A stretch of DNA of 64,000 nucleotides, taken from NCBI GenBank assembly GCA_965223085.1, contig OZ244981.1, positions 310,001 to 374,000 on the forward strand. The letters are read 5' to 3'. The notes under the pieces are model-generated. The model did no database searches, had not been told where the DNA came from, and was given only the letters and a program-made list of their open reading frames with translations. How positions within the stretch are numbered: the stretch's first letter is position 1; each line of letters starts with the position of its first letter. Origin of the DNA: CBDCVO01 sp965223085 (GTDB lineage Bacteria; Pseudomonadota; Gammaproteobacteria; Ga0077536). Made by a program: the position numbers and the translations under genes. Shown one piece after another: positions 54,511 to 62,791 of this stretch.

Positions 54511-54789
54511 TCAAGGGCCTTTTTCAACGAGGCTATGGAACACTTCGTCGCGCTTCTCAGTGCGCCGCAACACGTGCCCGGCTTCGTCCGCATAGGCCGA
54601 AAAGTCGCGTAACGACCCCGGGTCAGTCGCAGTCACATACCGCGTTTCGCCGCTTTTCATGGCAACGCGTGCACGTTTCGCTTGCAAACGCAGCAGCCGG
54701 CAATTAAAACCCTTCGCGTCGAGATACTGATCGCGGTTCGCGACCATCGTCGCAGCCATCTCGAGATCCTCCTCGTCGGATGTGCTCAC
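54511..54789 (-). CDS. TusA/SirA-family protein with an altered CPxP motif
   Basis: 92 aa. The pattern YLDAKGFNCRLLRLQAKRA followed by ATDPGSLRDFSAYADEAGH fits the TusA sulfur-carrier family. The active-site cysteine (C30) is present but the canonical CPxP is CRLL, so both prolines are lost. TusA-like proteins shuttle persulfide sulfur; whether this one does is uncertain. It lies 6 bp after msrB on the same strand, hinting at a sulfur- or redox-related role. Confidence 0.75.
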   Translation of the reverse strand: MSTSDEEDLEMAATMVANRDQYLDAKGFNCRLLRLQAKRARVAMKSGETRYVTATDPGSLRDFSAYADEAGHVLRRTEKRDEVFHSLVEKGP

Positions 54790-54795
54790 CGAGGC

Positions 54796-55191
54796 TTAGT
54801 CCCGTCGTTTTAGCTTTAATGCAACGGAGTTAATGCAATATCGCTGCCCCGTCGGAGGGGGCCCATCGGGAAATACGTGACCGAGGTGGGCGGCACAGAC
54901 AGCACAGCTAACTTCCTCACGCACCATACCGTGGCTGCGGTCAACGCGAACGTCGAGATGTGATGGATCGGTCGCTTGGAAAAAACTCGGCCAACCGGAC
55001 CCCGAATCAAACTTATGCTGTGAATCAAACAACTCCGCCCCGCAACAGGTGCAAACATACTCACCTGCCGCTTTGCAGTCATTGTACTCACCGCTGAAAG
55101 GCCGCTCGGTGCCAGCTTCCCGGCAGACCGCATATTCCTCTGGGGTCAGCTGTTCTCGCCATTGGCTCTCGGTTTTATCGATTTTTTCCAT
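54796..55191 (-). CDS. msrB: Peptide methionine-R-sulfoxide reductase MsrB
   Basis: 131 aa from the ATG at 55191. The zinc site is C47-x2-C50 and C96-x2-C99; the catalytic cysteine is C119 in GQRYCINSV. GSGWPSFF and HLGHVFPDG are family motifs. It reduces methionine-R-sulfoxide in proteins using thioredoxin. A TTG two codons earlier is an alternative start. The TusA-like gene follows after 6 bp. Confidence 0.97.
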   Translation of the reverse strand: MEKIDKTESQWREQLTPEEYAVCREAGTERPFSGEYNDCKAAGEYVCTCCGAELFDSQHKFDSGSGWPSFFQATDPSHLDVRVDRSHGMVREEVSCAVCAAHLGHVFPDGPPPTGQRYCINSVALKLKRRD

Positions 55192-55380
55192 GCTCAAACG
55201 CTCTTTTCACGAATACTGCAGTCAGTCCAGCCCGCGGCCGCTATGTTAGGGGCGGATACCGTGGTACTTGCCGATAGCGCAAGCAGCGCTATTATAGTTG
55301 AATAGGATCAAGTAATCGGGCAAGGAAAAAGGACAAGTTCCCAGACCGTTGGATTGCATGCCGAGACGGGAGATATAGTA

Positions 55381-56076
55381 GTGCGCATTGCGTTACTTGA
55401 GGACGACGAAGATCAGGCGTCATTGTTTCTCGAGTGGTTGAAGACTGCCGGACACACCTGCGAGCACTTCGTTAGCGGCAAGCCATTCGTGCGCGCTGTC
55501 AAGCGCGACAGTTTTGACGTGCTCATTCTCGACTGGATGATACCCGACATGGACGGTGTCGAAGTATTGCAATGGGTACGAGAAAATATCGATTGGCCGA
55601 TCCCCATCGTTTTTGTCACCGCTAAAGATACCGAAGACGATATCGTTCGGGCTTTAGAACAGGGTGCGGATGATTATGTGGTAAAACCGGCGAAGCAACG
55701 CGAATTGCTCGCGAGAATACAAGCCGTCGCGCGGCGCGCCGCGGTGGTCGACGAAAACCTCACAACTTTAGAATTCGACCCTTTCGTGGTCGATACCGCC
55801 AGCCATGAGGTAAAACGCGACGGTGAACGCGTCGAGGTAACGCAAAAAGAATACGAGCTCATCGTCTTCTTATTTCGTAATTTCGGCCGGGTCTTATCCC
55901 GCGCCCATATTCTGGAGAGTGTCTGGGGGCGCAACCCGGATATTAATACCCGCACCGTCGATACCCACGTCAGCCGTATTCGCACTAAGCTCGCACTTAG
56001 TGTGGACAGCGGTTGGAAACTAAGTTCCATCTACCAGCACGGTTATCGCCTCGAACGCGTCGCGAGCGGACATTAG
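55381..56076 (+). CDS. OmpR/PhoB-type response regulator
   Basis: 231 aa from the GTG at 55381, supported by GGGAG 8 bp upstream. The receiver domain (1-118) has the acidic pocket EDDED and the phosphoacceptor D51 in LILDWMIPD, with the conserved Lys in YVVKPAKQ. The winged-helix domain (about 135-228) ends in the DNA-recognition region NTRTVDTHVSRIRTKL. No sensor kinase gene is adjacent, so it is an orphan regulator in this window. The frame extends nine codons upstream to a TTG. Confidence 0.94.
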   Translation: MRIALLEDDEDQASLFLEWLKTAGHTCEHFVSGKPFVRAVKRDSFDVLILDWMIPDMDGVEVLQWVRENIDWPIPIVFVTAKDTEDDIVRALEQGADDYVVKPAKQRELLARIQAVARRAAVVDENLTTLEFDPFVVDTASHEVKRDGERVEVTQKEYELIVFLFRNFGRVLSRAHILESVWGRNPDINTRTVDTHVSRIRTKLALSVDSGWKLSSIYQHGYRLERVASGH

Positions 56077-56264
56077 GCGCATTTTCGCCACTGGCAGGGC
56101 GGGGTCTGCCGCTCATCAACAAGCTCTAAACACCACCGCCTTGTGGGTTTGGGTCGCGCTCACCGTTCGCGTGCCAAGTCGCGCAGCTTACGGTATATCG
56201 GTCGCTTTGCACGACCCAGACGCTGCGCTACTATGGGGAGGCGCTGTAGGTATTTGAACTTTCC

Positions 56265-57530
56265 ATGACACCCTTCGCTACATACCGTCGACGCCCCAGT
56301 GTGCCCGTCAAGGTCGGTGCCGTCACCATTGGCGGAGATAAACCCATCGTCGTACAGTCGATGACGAACACCGATACCGCGGACGCGACCGCGACCGTTC
56401 GACAGGCGCAGCAATTAGCCGACGCCGGTTCGGAGCTCGTGCGCATTACCGTCAACACCGATGCCGCTGCAGCTCAAGTCGGACGCATTCGCGAAATGCT
56501 GGAAACCCTGGGGTGCACAGTGCCCTTAATCGGCGATTTTCACTACAACGGTCATCAATTACTCAAGAAGTACCCCGAATGCGCACAGGCCTTGGCGAAA
56601 TACCGTATCAACCCCGGTAACGTCGGTTTCGGACGTAACAAAGACGTGCAGTTCGCGACCCTGATCGAGGCGGCGCTCGAATACGAGAAACCGATACGCA
56701 TCGGCGTCAATTGGGGCAGCCTCGACCCGGCACTGGTAGCCAAAATGATGGACGACAACGCCAAGCTCAGCACCCCCAAGGATGCACGCGAAGTGACCAA
56801 AGAAGCCTTGATCGAATCCGCGCTTGCGAGTGCCGCACGCGCAGAAGACATCGGTCTGCCGCGAGAACGCATCGTGCTCAGCTGCAAAGTGAGCGCGGTG
56901 CAAGACTTAATCGCCGTCTATGCGTTGCTTGCCGAACGCTGCGATTACGCGCTGCACCTGGGCCTGACGGAAGCAGGAATGGGCTCCAAAGGCATCGTAG
57001 CGTCGAGCGCCGCCATGGGGGTACTGTTGCAAGCCGGGATCGGCGACACCGTTCGCGTATCCTTGACCCCCGAACCCGGCGGGGATCGCAGCCGCGAGGT
57101 CGTGGTGGCCCAAGAACTGCTGCAGACCATGGGCCTACGTTCCTTCACCCCGCTCGTCACCGCTTGCCCGGGGTGCGGTCGCACTACGAGTACGGTCTTT
57201 CAGGAACTGGCCGAAGACATTCAAGCCTATGTGCGTGCCGAAATGCCGACCTGGCGGGCCCGTTACCCCGGCGTCGAGAACATGACGCTCGCGGTAATGG
57301 GTTGTGTTGTCAACGGCCCGGGTGAGAGTAAGCATGCCGACATTGGCATCAGCCTCCCTGGTACGGGTGAAGCACCGGCAGCGCCGGTTTTCATCGATGG
57401 GCAAAAATCCACTACGCTGCGTGGCGCCAATATTGCGGCAGAATTCAAAGCCCTATTGTGCGACTACATCGCGACGCGCTACGGCGGCCACCGCACCCCG
57501 GTTGAACAGGATGGTGCTGCAGTAGCGTGA
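56265..57530 (+). CDS. ispG: (E)-4-hydroxy-3-methylbut-2-enyl-diphosphate synthase IspG
   Basis: 421 aa with the N-terminal TIM-barrel (VVQSMTNTDTAD, RINPGNVG) and the C-terminal Fe-S domain. The [4Fe-4S] ligands are in CPGCGRTTS and in MGCVVNGPGESKHAD, with the Glu of GPGES as fourth ligand. It makes HMBPP in the MEP isoprenoid pathway, whose first enzyme Dxs is encoded at 8.6-10.5 kb. The ATG at 56265 has no close ribosome binding site. A membrane protein gene follows 127 bp later. Confidence 0.97.
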   Translation: MTPFATYRRRPSVPVKVGAVTIGGDKPIVVQSMTNTDTADATATVRQAQQLADAGSELVRITVNTDAAAAQVGRIREMLETLGCTVPLIGDFHYNGHQLLKKYPECAQALAKYRINPGNVGFGRNKDVQFATLIEAALEYEKPIRIGVNWGSLDPALVAKMMDDNAKLSTPKDAREVTKEALIESALASAARAEDIGLPRERIVLSCKVSAVQDLIAVYALLAERCDYALHLGLTEAGMGSKGIVASSAAMGVLLQAGIGDTVRVSLTPEPGGDRSREVVVAQELLQTMGLRSFTPLVTACPGCGRTTSTVFQELAEDIQAYVRAEMPTWRARYPGVENMTLAVMGCVVNGPGESKHADIGISLPGTGEAPAAPVFIDGQKSTTLRGANIAAEFKALLCDYIATRYGGHRTPVEQDGAAVA

Positions 57531-57656
57531 CGCCGGCGGCCAAACATTAATGGGCGTCTCTCATTAGCTGGCCTCGTTCGACACGCGTGAGGCAAATGCA
57601 CGCAGCCATCTCGCGCGACACCTCGCAGCGCCGCTGCTGATTGCAAGTCACCTAAG

Positions 57657-58196
57657 ATGTGGCAAGACCTTAATGTATTGGTGCAAAACTTTTGGTCAAT
57701 ATGCGTGCTACGCAAACGTCCACAAGACTTGCCACACTCCCGCACTCTACTGGGCGCAACTGTAACGGCGTATGTGCTATGCGGTATCATCGTCTCCTTG
57801 CCGACGACGAGAACAGGTGCGGCAGTATTGATTGGGGTATTGAGCACGACAGTTCTAGCCGCGGTGACCGTCGTCTTGCTGGCGCTGGGGCGCCGGCTAG
57901 AACGCCTAAACCAAACATTATCGGCGCTTCTCGGCACCGGCGTGGTATTGAGCCCAGGTGCGGTGCTGTTGTCGCTGGGCTTGCATTGGGCGCAGCCGAA
58001 CGGGCCTGCGGCGGGTAGTATTGCTTTGCTGTGGATCGCCTTTTTGATTTGGAATTTACTCATTAGTGCGCATATTTTGCGGCACGCGCTAGACGTTTCA
58101 TTCGCCATGGGCGTGTTGATCGCCATTTCCTATGCCGCAGTGGTGCTCAAAGTCCTTGCCCACCTCAATGCCCTCATTGGGGTAGCCGTCGCTTGA
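57657..58196 (+). CDS. Uncharacterised inner-membrane protein (Yip1-like outline)
   Basis: 179 aa with four to five transmembrane helices: about residues 32-50, 56-78, 88-108, 120-142 and 150-172. A short polar N-terminus includes WSICVLRKRPQDLPHS, which recalls the start of Yip1-domain proteins, though I cannot confirm the family. It is in the same direction as mpl, 50 bp upstream. No enzymatic motif is visible. Confidence 0.6.
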   Translation: MWQDLNVLVQNFWSICVLRKRPQDLPHSRTLLGATVTAYVLCGIIVSLPTTRTGAAVLIGVLSTTVLAAVTVVLLALGRRLERLNQTLSALLGTGVVLSPGAVLLSLGLHWAQPNGPAAGSIALLWIAFLIWNLLISAHILRHALDVSFAMGVLIAISYAAVVLKVLAHLNALIGVAVA

Positions 58197-58246
58197 ACCT
58201 ACAAAACTAAACGTAACGCCCCGAACTACCCGAAGAGAATAAATCC

Positions 58247-59629
58247 ATGCGCATCCACCTACTCGGGATTTGTGGGACATTCATGGCTGGCTTGGCGTAT
58301 CTGGCGCGGGCCTTGGGACACGAAGTGAGTGGCTCGGACGAACATATTTATCCGCCCATGAGCGAGTTTCTCGCCGCCGCACAGATCCCCGTCGTCACGG
58401 GGTACGCCGCCGAGAATCTCGATCCACGTCCGGATCTAGTCATCATCGGCAACGCTTTGAGTCGCGGAAACGACGCCGTTGAAGCCGTGCTTGCTAGCGG
58501 CCTGCCCTACACTTCAGGCCCCCAGTGGCTGGCTGAAAACGTGCTCTACCATCGCCATGTCATCGCGGTCGCCGGGACGCACGGGAAAACCACGACAACG
58601 AGCATCTTGGCTTGGATACTGGAAGCCCAGGGTTATGACCCCGGGTTTTTGATCGGCGGCATCGCAAACAACTTCGACGTACCGGCCCGACTCGGAAGCG
58701 ATCCTTATTTCGTCATCGAAGCAGATGAGTACGACACCGCGTTTTTCGATAAACGCGCCAAGTTCATGCATTACCGACCCCGCACCCTAGTGATCACCAA
58801 CATCGAATTTGACCACGCTGACATTTTTGACGATCTCGAGGCGATCAAGCGACAATTCCATTATCTTCTCCGCACCGTCCCGCCGTCCGGCATGCTTGTG
58901 TTTAATTTCGATGACGAGGTGATTGCCGAGGTCTTGACCCGCGGTATCTGGAGCGAGCGACTAGCGTTCGGAACGACTGCCGAGTCGGACTGGCGCTTGT
59001 TATCGACGCCGACTGCAAGCACTGATTTCGCCTTCGCTGGCGGTGGTGCGCCGGCCCAGACCTTGGTGTACGCACTACCCGGCCAGCATAACGCCCTCAA
59101 TGCGCTTGGCGCATGCGCCGCAGCATCGCATCTCGGCATTGGGCTCGCAGATTCTACCCGTGCGCTGCAACAATTTGCGGGGATCAAACGGCGCTTAGAG
59201 CTGCTTGCGAATGTCGGTGGCACTCGCGTGTACGATGATTTCGCCCACCACCCCACTGCGATCAGCGCCAGTTTACGCGGCCTGCGTTCCACGCTCACTA
59301 GCCAAGAGCGCATCGTCGCCGTATTAGAGCCACGTTCCAATACGATGCGCCGTGGCGTCCACCAACATAGTCTCGCCCAGGCCTTGGACCCCGCAGATGA
59401 AATATTGCTTTACGCCCCTCCCGATCTTAGTTGGGATCCGCGCGCGGCGACGGCCGCGTTAGGGGCGAAGTGCAGCGTCTCAAACGATCTCGACGCGCTG
59501 TGCACAAAACTCGTCACCAGCGCCCGTACCGGTGATCACATTGTGTTTATGAGCAATGGTGGATTCGGCGGCATTCACCAAAAAACCATCGCTGCTCTCC
59601 AGCAACGCGCTCAAGAATCGCCGTCGTGA
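58247..59629 (+). CDS. mpl: UDP-MurNAc:L-Ala-gamma-D-Glu-meso-DAP ligase
   Basis: 460-aa Mur-ligase-family enzyme. The N-terminal LGICGTFMAGLAYLARALGH is distinctive of Mpl, the ATP site is GTHGKTTTTSI, and the metal/catalytic residues are in VIEADEYDTAFFDKRAKF. It re-attaches recycled murein tripeptide to UDP-MurNAc, bypassing MurC-E. The ATG is preceded by GAAGAGA. Its stop overlaps the GTG of the LON-domain gene (GTGA). Confidence 0.97.
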   Translation: MRIHLLGICGTFMAGLAYLARALGHEVSGSDEHIYPPMSEFLAAAQIPVVTGYAAENLDPRPDLVIIGNALSRGNDAVEAVLASGLPYTSGPQWLAENVLYHRHVIAVAGTHGKTTTTSILAWILEAQGYDPGFLIGGIANNFDVPARLGSDPYFVIEADEYDTAFFDKRAKFMHYRPRTLVITNIEFDHADIFDDLEAIKRQFHYLLRTVPPSGMLVFNFDDEVIAEVLTRGIWSERLAFGTTAESDWRLLSTPTASTDFAFAGGGAPAQTLVYALPGQHNALNALGACAAASHLGIGLADSTRALQQFAGIKRRLELLANVGGTRVYDDFAHHPTAISASLRGLRSTLTSQERIVAVLEPRSNTMRRGVHQHSLAQALDPADEILLYAPPDLSWDPRAATAALGAKCSVSNDLDALCTKLVTSARTGDHIVFMSNGGFGGIHQKTIAALQQRAQESPS

Positions 59630-60216
59630 ACACCGACCACCAGAAGGCTCGCTTGCCGTTGTTCCCGCTGCACACGGTACTTTTCCCGGGCGGCAAAATT
59701 CCGTTACGAATATTCGAGCCACGTTACATCGATATGGTACGGACAAGTTTGCGCGAGGACAGTGGTTTCGGGATCGCGGCGATCAAGCGTGGACGCGAAG
59801 TCGGCACCCCTGCGGAGCCCCATGGGTTTGGCACGCTCGCAACCGTCGGCGATTGGAACCAAGGCAAGGACGGTTTGCTTAATATCACCGTGATAGGAAC
59901 GCACCGATTTCAAGTGCATGGCTATTACGAACAAAACGACGGTGCCTTGCATGCAGACGTCACTTGGTTACCCAACTACACCCAACCGTTGCCCGCTGAA
60001 TACGCTGAACTCGCGCAATTACTCGCTGGGGTAAGCGACCACGAGTGGTCACCAGAAGGCGCGCAATGGGGCGACGCAGCTTGGATAGCCCATCGCTTGG
60101 CAGAACGCCTGCCTTTAAGCTTGGCTCGCAAAGTCGAATTGCTCAGCCTCGACCAACCGGTTAAATTGCTCGCTGCCATTAAACGCGAGATAGCGCAACG
60201 ACGGGCGGCGCAGTGA
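59626..60216 (+). CDS. LON substrate-binding domain protein
   Basis: 196 aa consisting of the Lon N-terminal (LAN/PUA-like) domain alone, with no ATPase or protease. Marks are LPLFPLHTVLFPGGKIPLRI and FEPRYIDMV near the N-terminus, and the C-terminal KVELLSLDQPVKLLAAI. Stand-alone LON-domain proteins are widespread; their function is not known with certainty. The GTG start at 59626 overlaps the mpl stop. lptD follows after 86 bp. Confidence 0.88.
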   Translation: MNTDHQKARLPLFPLHTVLFPGGKIPLRIFEPRYIDMVRTSLREDSGFGIAAIKRGREVGTPAEPHGFGTLATVGDWNQGKDGLLNITVIGTHRFQVHGYYEQNDGALHADVTWLPNYTQPLPAEYAELAQLLAGVSDHEWSPEGAQWGDAAWIAHRLAERLPLSLARKVELLSLDQPVKLLAAIKREIAQRRAAQ

Positions 60217-60302
60217 GCGCCTCGCTCCCCGCGGAGATGTTGAAGCGCCGCTTGATCTGTGCGACCTTAGGTCAACGCGGGCGATAGCAAGCATCCCTGT
60301 CG

Positions 60303-62531
60303 ATGCGCATAACAACTTTATTTATTCTAATAACAATCCATTCCTTCCAATGGGCGCAGGCGAAAGTCCCGGGTGCCGGCGAAGACAGCTATTGGTCCTT
60401 ATGTCCAGCGCCCGCGGGAATACCGCAAAAACCTCACTATAGCGGGTCGGACATCGCCGCGGGACACACAGAGATCCGCGCCGACAGTGCCCGCATCGTC
60501 GATAATCAGTCGACTCATTTTGCTGGCGATGTGGAAGTCGTGCGGGACGCGAAGGCGGCTGCGGCAGATGAGGTAAATTATGACCAACTTACACACACGG
60601 CGACCTTGGAAGGACACGCGCATATTTGGGAATCTGGGTTTGTCTGGCGAGGCGAACGGGCCTTGTTCAATTTGGAAGACGATCTATCGCGCTTAGATGA
60701 CGGCGCTTACTGGCTAGCGGACCGTCCCGGTCGAGGCCAAGCGAAAGTGCTCAAACACGATGGTCAAGCGCAGATCGCACGGCTGGTCGGCGTCGATTAC
60801 ACGACGTGTCCAGAAGACGCAGAAGCATGGAAGTTCTCCGCATCAAAAATTCGTCTTAACTTTGAAAGCGACCGCGGCTACGCCACGAATGCGGTGCTCA
60901 AAGTACGCAATATTCCTGTCTTCTATTTTCCCTACTTGAACTTTCCCATCAGCGATAAACGTAAATCCGGCTTTTTGCCCCCAAGTTTCGGTACCACGAA
61001 CGATTCTGGATTCGATATTCGCATCCCGTACTATCTCAATATCGCTCCTAACCATGACGCAACGATCATCCCGCGCTATCTCGCCGATCGCGGCATCATG
61101 CTTAGTGGTGAATATCGCTATATGGGGAGGAGTTTTGAGGGTGAGGTCGATTTCGAATACCTGCCCAATGACGACGTCGCCGAGGGTCGCGATCGTTCCG
61201 CCGTATCATGGCAACACGAACACTACTACGATCAGCGTCGCGGCTATTTGGAGGCGTTGATCCAAAACGTATCTGACGCGCAGTATCTCGAGGATTTTGG
61301 CAGTGGTTTAGACGTCACGAGTCAACGCTATTTAGACCGTAGAATCGAAACTCGCTACCAAAATCGACACGTTTATATCTACGGCATCGCGCAAAGCTAT
61401 CAACTTGTTGACGACACCATACTGAGCCGGTTTGGACCTTATCGGCGCTTACCCCAAGTTTATTTGTCCACCCTGTTCCCTATGCGCCATCTGCGGCCAC
61501 ATTTCGCCCTAGAATCCGAGCTCACCTATTTCGAACGCGACGAGAGTGTCTCAGGCGCGCGTGTCGAGCTGATCCCAAAACTGACGTTGCCATACATTAA
61601 ACGTTACGCACAGATCTACCCGACCTTAGCCGTGCGCCAAACCCAGTATTTGTTGAACGAAGTCGGGGAATTCGACACCAACGAATCACGTACGGTACCG
61701 ATGTTAAGCGTCGATGCGCGCTTGTTTCTCGAACGTCGCGTTAGTATTTTCGGCACCCGTTTTTTGCAAACATTGGAACCACGCCTCATTTACCTTTATG
61801 TACCGGAAGTCAATCAAGATCGACTGCCAAATTTCGATAGCGGCTTATACGACATATCATTCCATACCTTGTTCCTCAATAACCGCTTCTCGGGTCGCGA
61901 TCGCATCGGGGATACCAATCAAATCGCGCTCGGTTTGAGCTCGAGATTTCTCGACTTGGATTCTGGGCATGAGACGCTGCGCGTAAGTTTTGGCCAAATT
62001 TACTATTTCGAAGACCGCAAAATTGTACTGCCCGGCCACGACGTATTAGATGATCCCACCTCAGAGTTGGTCACTGAAATCGTAGTTAATCTCGACAACG
62101 CATGGCTGGCCCGGGGGACATTGCAATGGGATCCGAACGAATCAGAGTCGGAAAAAGTTGCGTTTAACGTGCGCTATCAACCGCGTCCAGACTTCGTCGC
62201 CAACGCGGGTTATCGATTCCGGCGGGCGGTGACAGATATCGAGCAGACCGATCTGTCTTTCCGTATCCCCGTGACGAAAAAAATCGGCCTAGTCGGCCGC
62301 TGGAATTATTCGTTGCAATCGCGTCAGTCGTTGGAATTGCTCGGTGGCATCGAAATCGAAACCTGCTGCTGGGGCTTGAGGTTTCTGGGGCGTCGTTTTT
62401 TGCGTAACACGGAAGGCGAATTCGATACCGGTTTTTTCTTTCAAGCTGAATTCAAGGGCTTGGCCGGCTACGGGCGCAAAGCCGGCTCGTTTATCCAACG
62501 CAGCGTCCCCGGCTACGAACGTAATTTCTGA
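60303..62531 (+). CDS. lptD: LPS-assembly protein LptD
   Basis: 742 aa with an N-terminal signal peptide (to about residue 20), an OstA periplasmic domain (about 55-165; ARIVDNQSTHFAGDVEVVRD) and a large C-terminal beta-barrel (PVFYFPYLNFPISDKRKSG opens it). With LptE it inserts LPS into the outer leaflet of the outer membrane. An EIETCCWGLRFLGRR segment near the C-terminus supplies the paired cysteines needed for interdomain disulfides, together with Cys33 and others in the N-domain. surA follows after about 260 bp, the classical order. Confidence 0.96.
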   Translation: MRITTLFILITIHSFQWAQAKVPGAGEDSYWSLCPAPAGIPQKPHYSGSDIAAGHTEIRADSARIVDNQSTHFAGDVEVVRDAKAAAADEVNYDQLTHTATLEGHAHIWESGFVWRGERALFNLEDDLSRLDDGAYWLADRPGRGQAKVLKHDGQAQIARLVGVDYTTCPEDAEAWKFSASKIRLNFESDRGYATNAVLKVRNIPVFYFPYLNFPISDKRKSGFLPPSFGTTNDSGFDIRIPYYLNIAPNHDATIIPRYLADRGIMLSGEYRYMGRSFEGEVDFEYLPNDDVAEGRDRSAVSWQHEHYYDQRRGYLEALIQNVSDAQYLEDFGSGLDVTSQRYLDRRIETRYQNRHVYIYGIAQSYQLVDDTILSRFGPYRRLPQVYLSTLFPMRHLRPHFALESELTYFERDESVSGARVELIPKLTLPYIKRYAQIYPTLAVRQTQYLLNEVGEFDTNESRTVPMLSVDARLFLERRVSIFGTRFLQTLEPRLIYLYVPEVNQDRLPNFDSGLYDISFHTLFLNNRFSGRDRIGDTNQIALGLSSRFLDLDSGHETLRVSFGQIYYFEDRKIVLPGHDVLDDPTSELVTEIVVNLDNAWLARGTLQWDPNESESEKVAFNVRYQPRPDFVANAGYRFRRAVTDIEQTDLSFRIPVTKKIGLVGRWNYSLQSRQSLELLGGIEIETCCWGLRFLGRRFLRNTEGEFDTGFFFQAEFKGLAGYGRKAGSFIQRSVPGYERNF

Positions 62532-62615
62532 GCGGCGAGCCTGCCAAGCCACGACACAGGCGCGACTCGTCGATCTCCGGTCGGATACAGATTGCGCTAC
62601 AATGGCAACGCATGT

Positions 62616-62685
62616 CTAGCGTGGATATTGCGTGCGGCGCTCGCCGCGCTGGTACCACTTGGTTGAGGTAACGGGATTTTTGTCG
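62616..62685 (+). repeat. 70-bp dispersed repeat, copy B
   Basis: Begins CTAGCGTGGATATTGCGTGC and ends GGGATTTTTGTCG; aligns gap-free with copy A at 42915-42984. It sits between lptD and surA and includes the palindromic core GGCGCTCGCCGCGC. Confidence 0.7.
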
Positions 62686-62791
62686 TTCGATGGTAGTGCG
62701 TCGGAAAATGCAAATGGTAACGCGCCTGTTCGGCAGTACGGCGCTGACGGCCGCGGCCCTCACGCAATATCCCGGCTAGTCCTGTATACCG

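Noticed and set aside
56711..57325. 204-codon frame in another phase within ispG
   Set aside because: Highly basic low-complexity translation overlapping the Fe-S region of a clear IspG.
57479..58126. 215-codon minus-strand frame over the ispG end and membrane protein gene
   Set aside because: Antisense to the last ispG codons and to a hydrophobic plus-strand gene with good context; no coding character.
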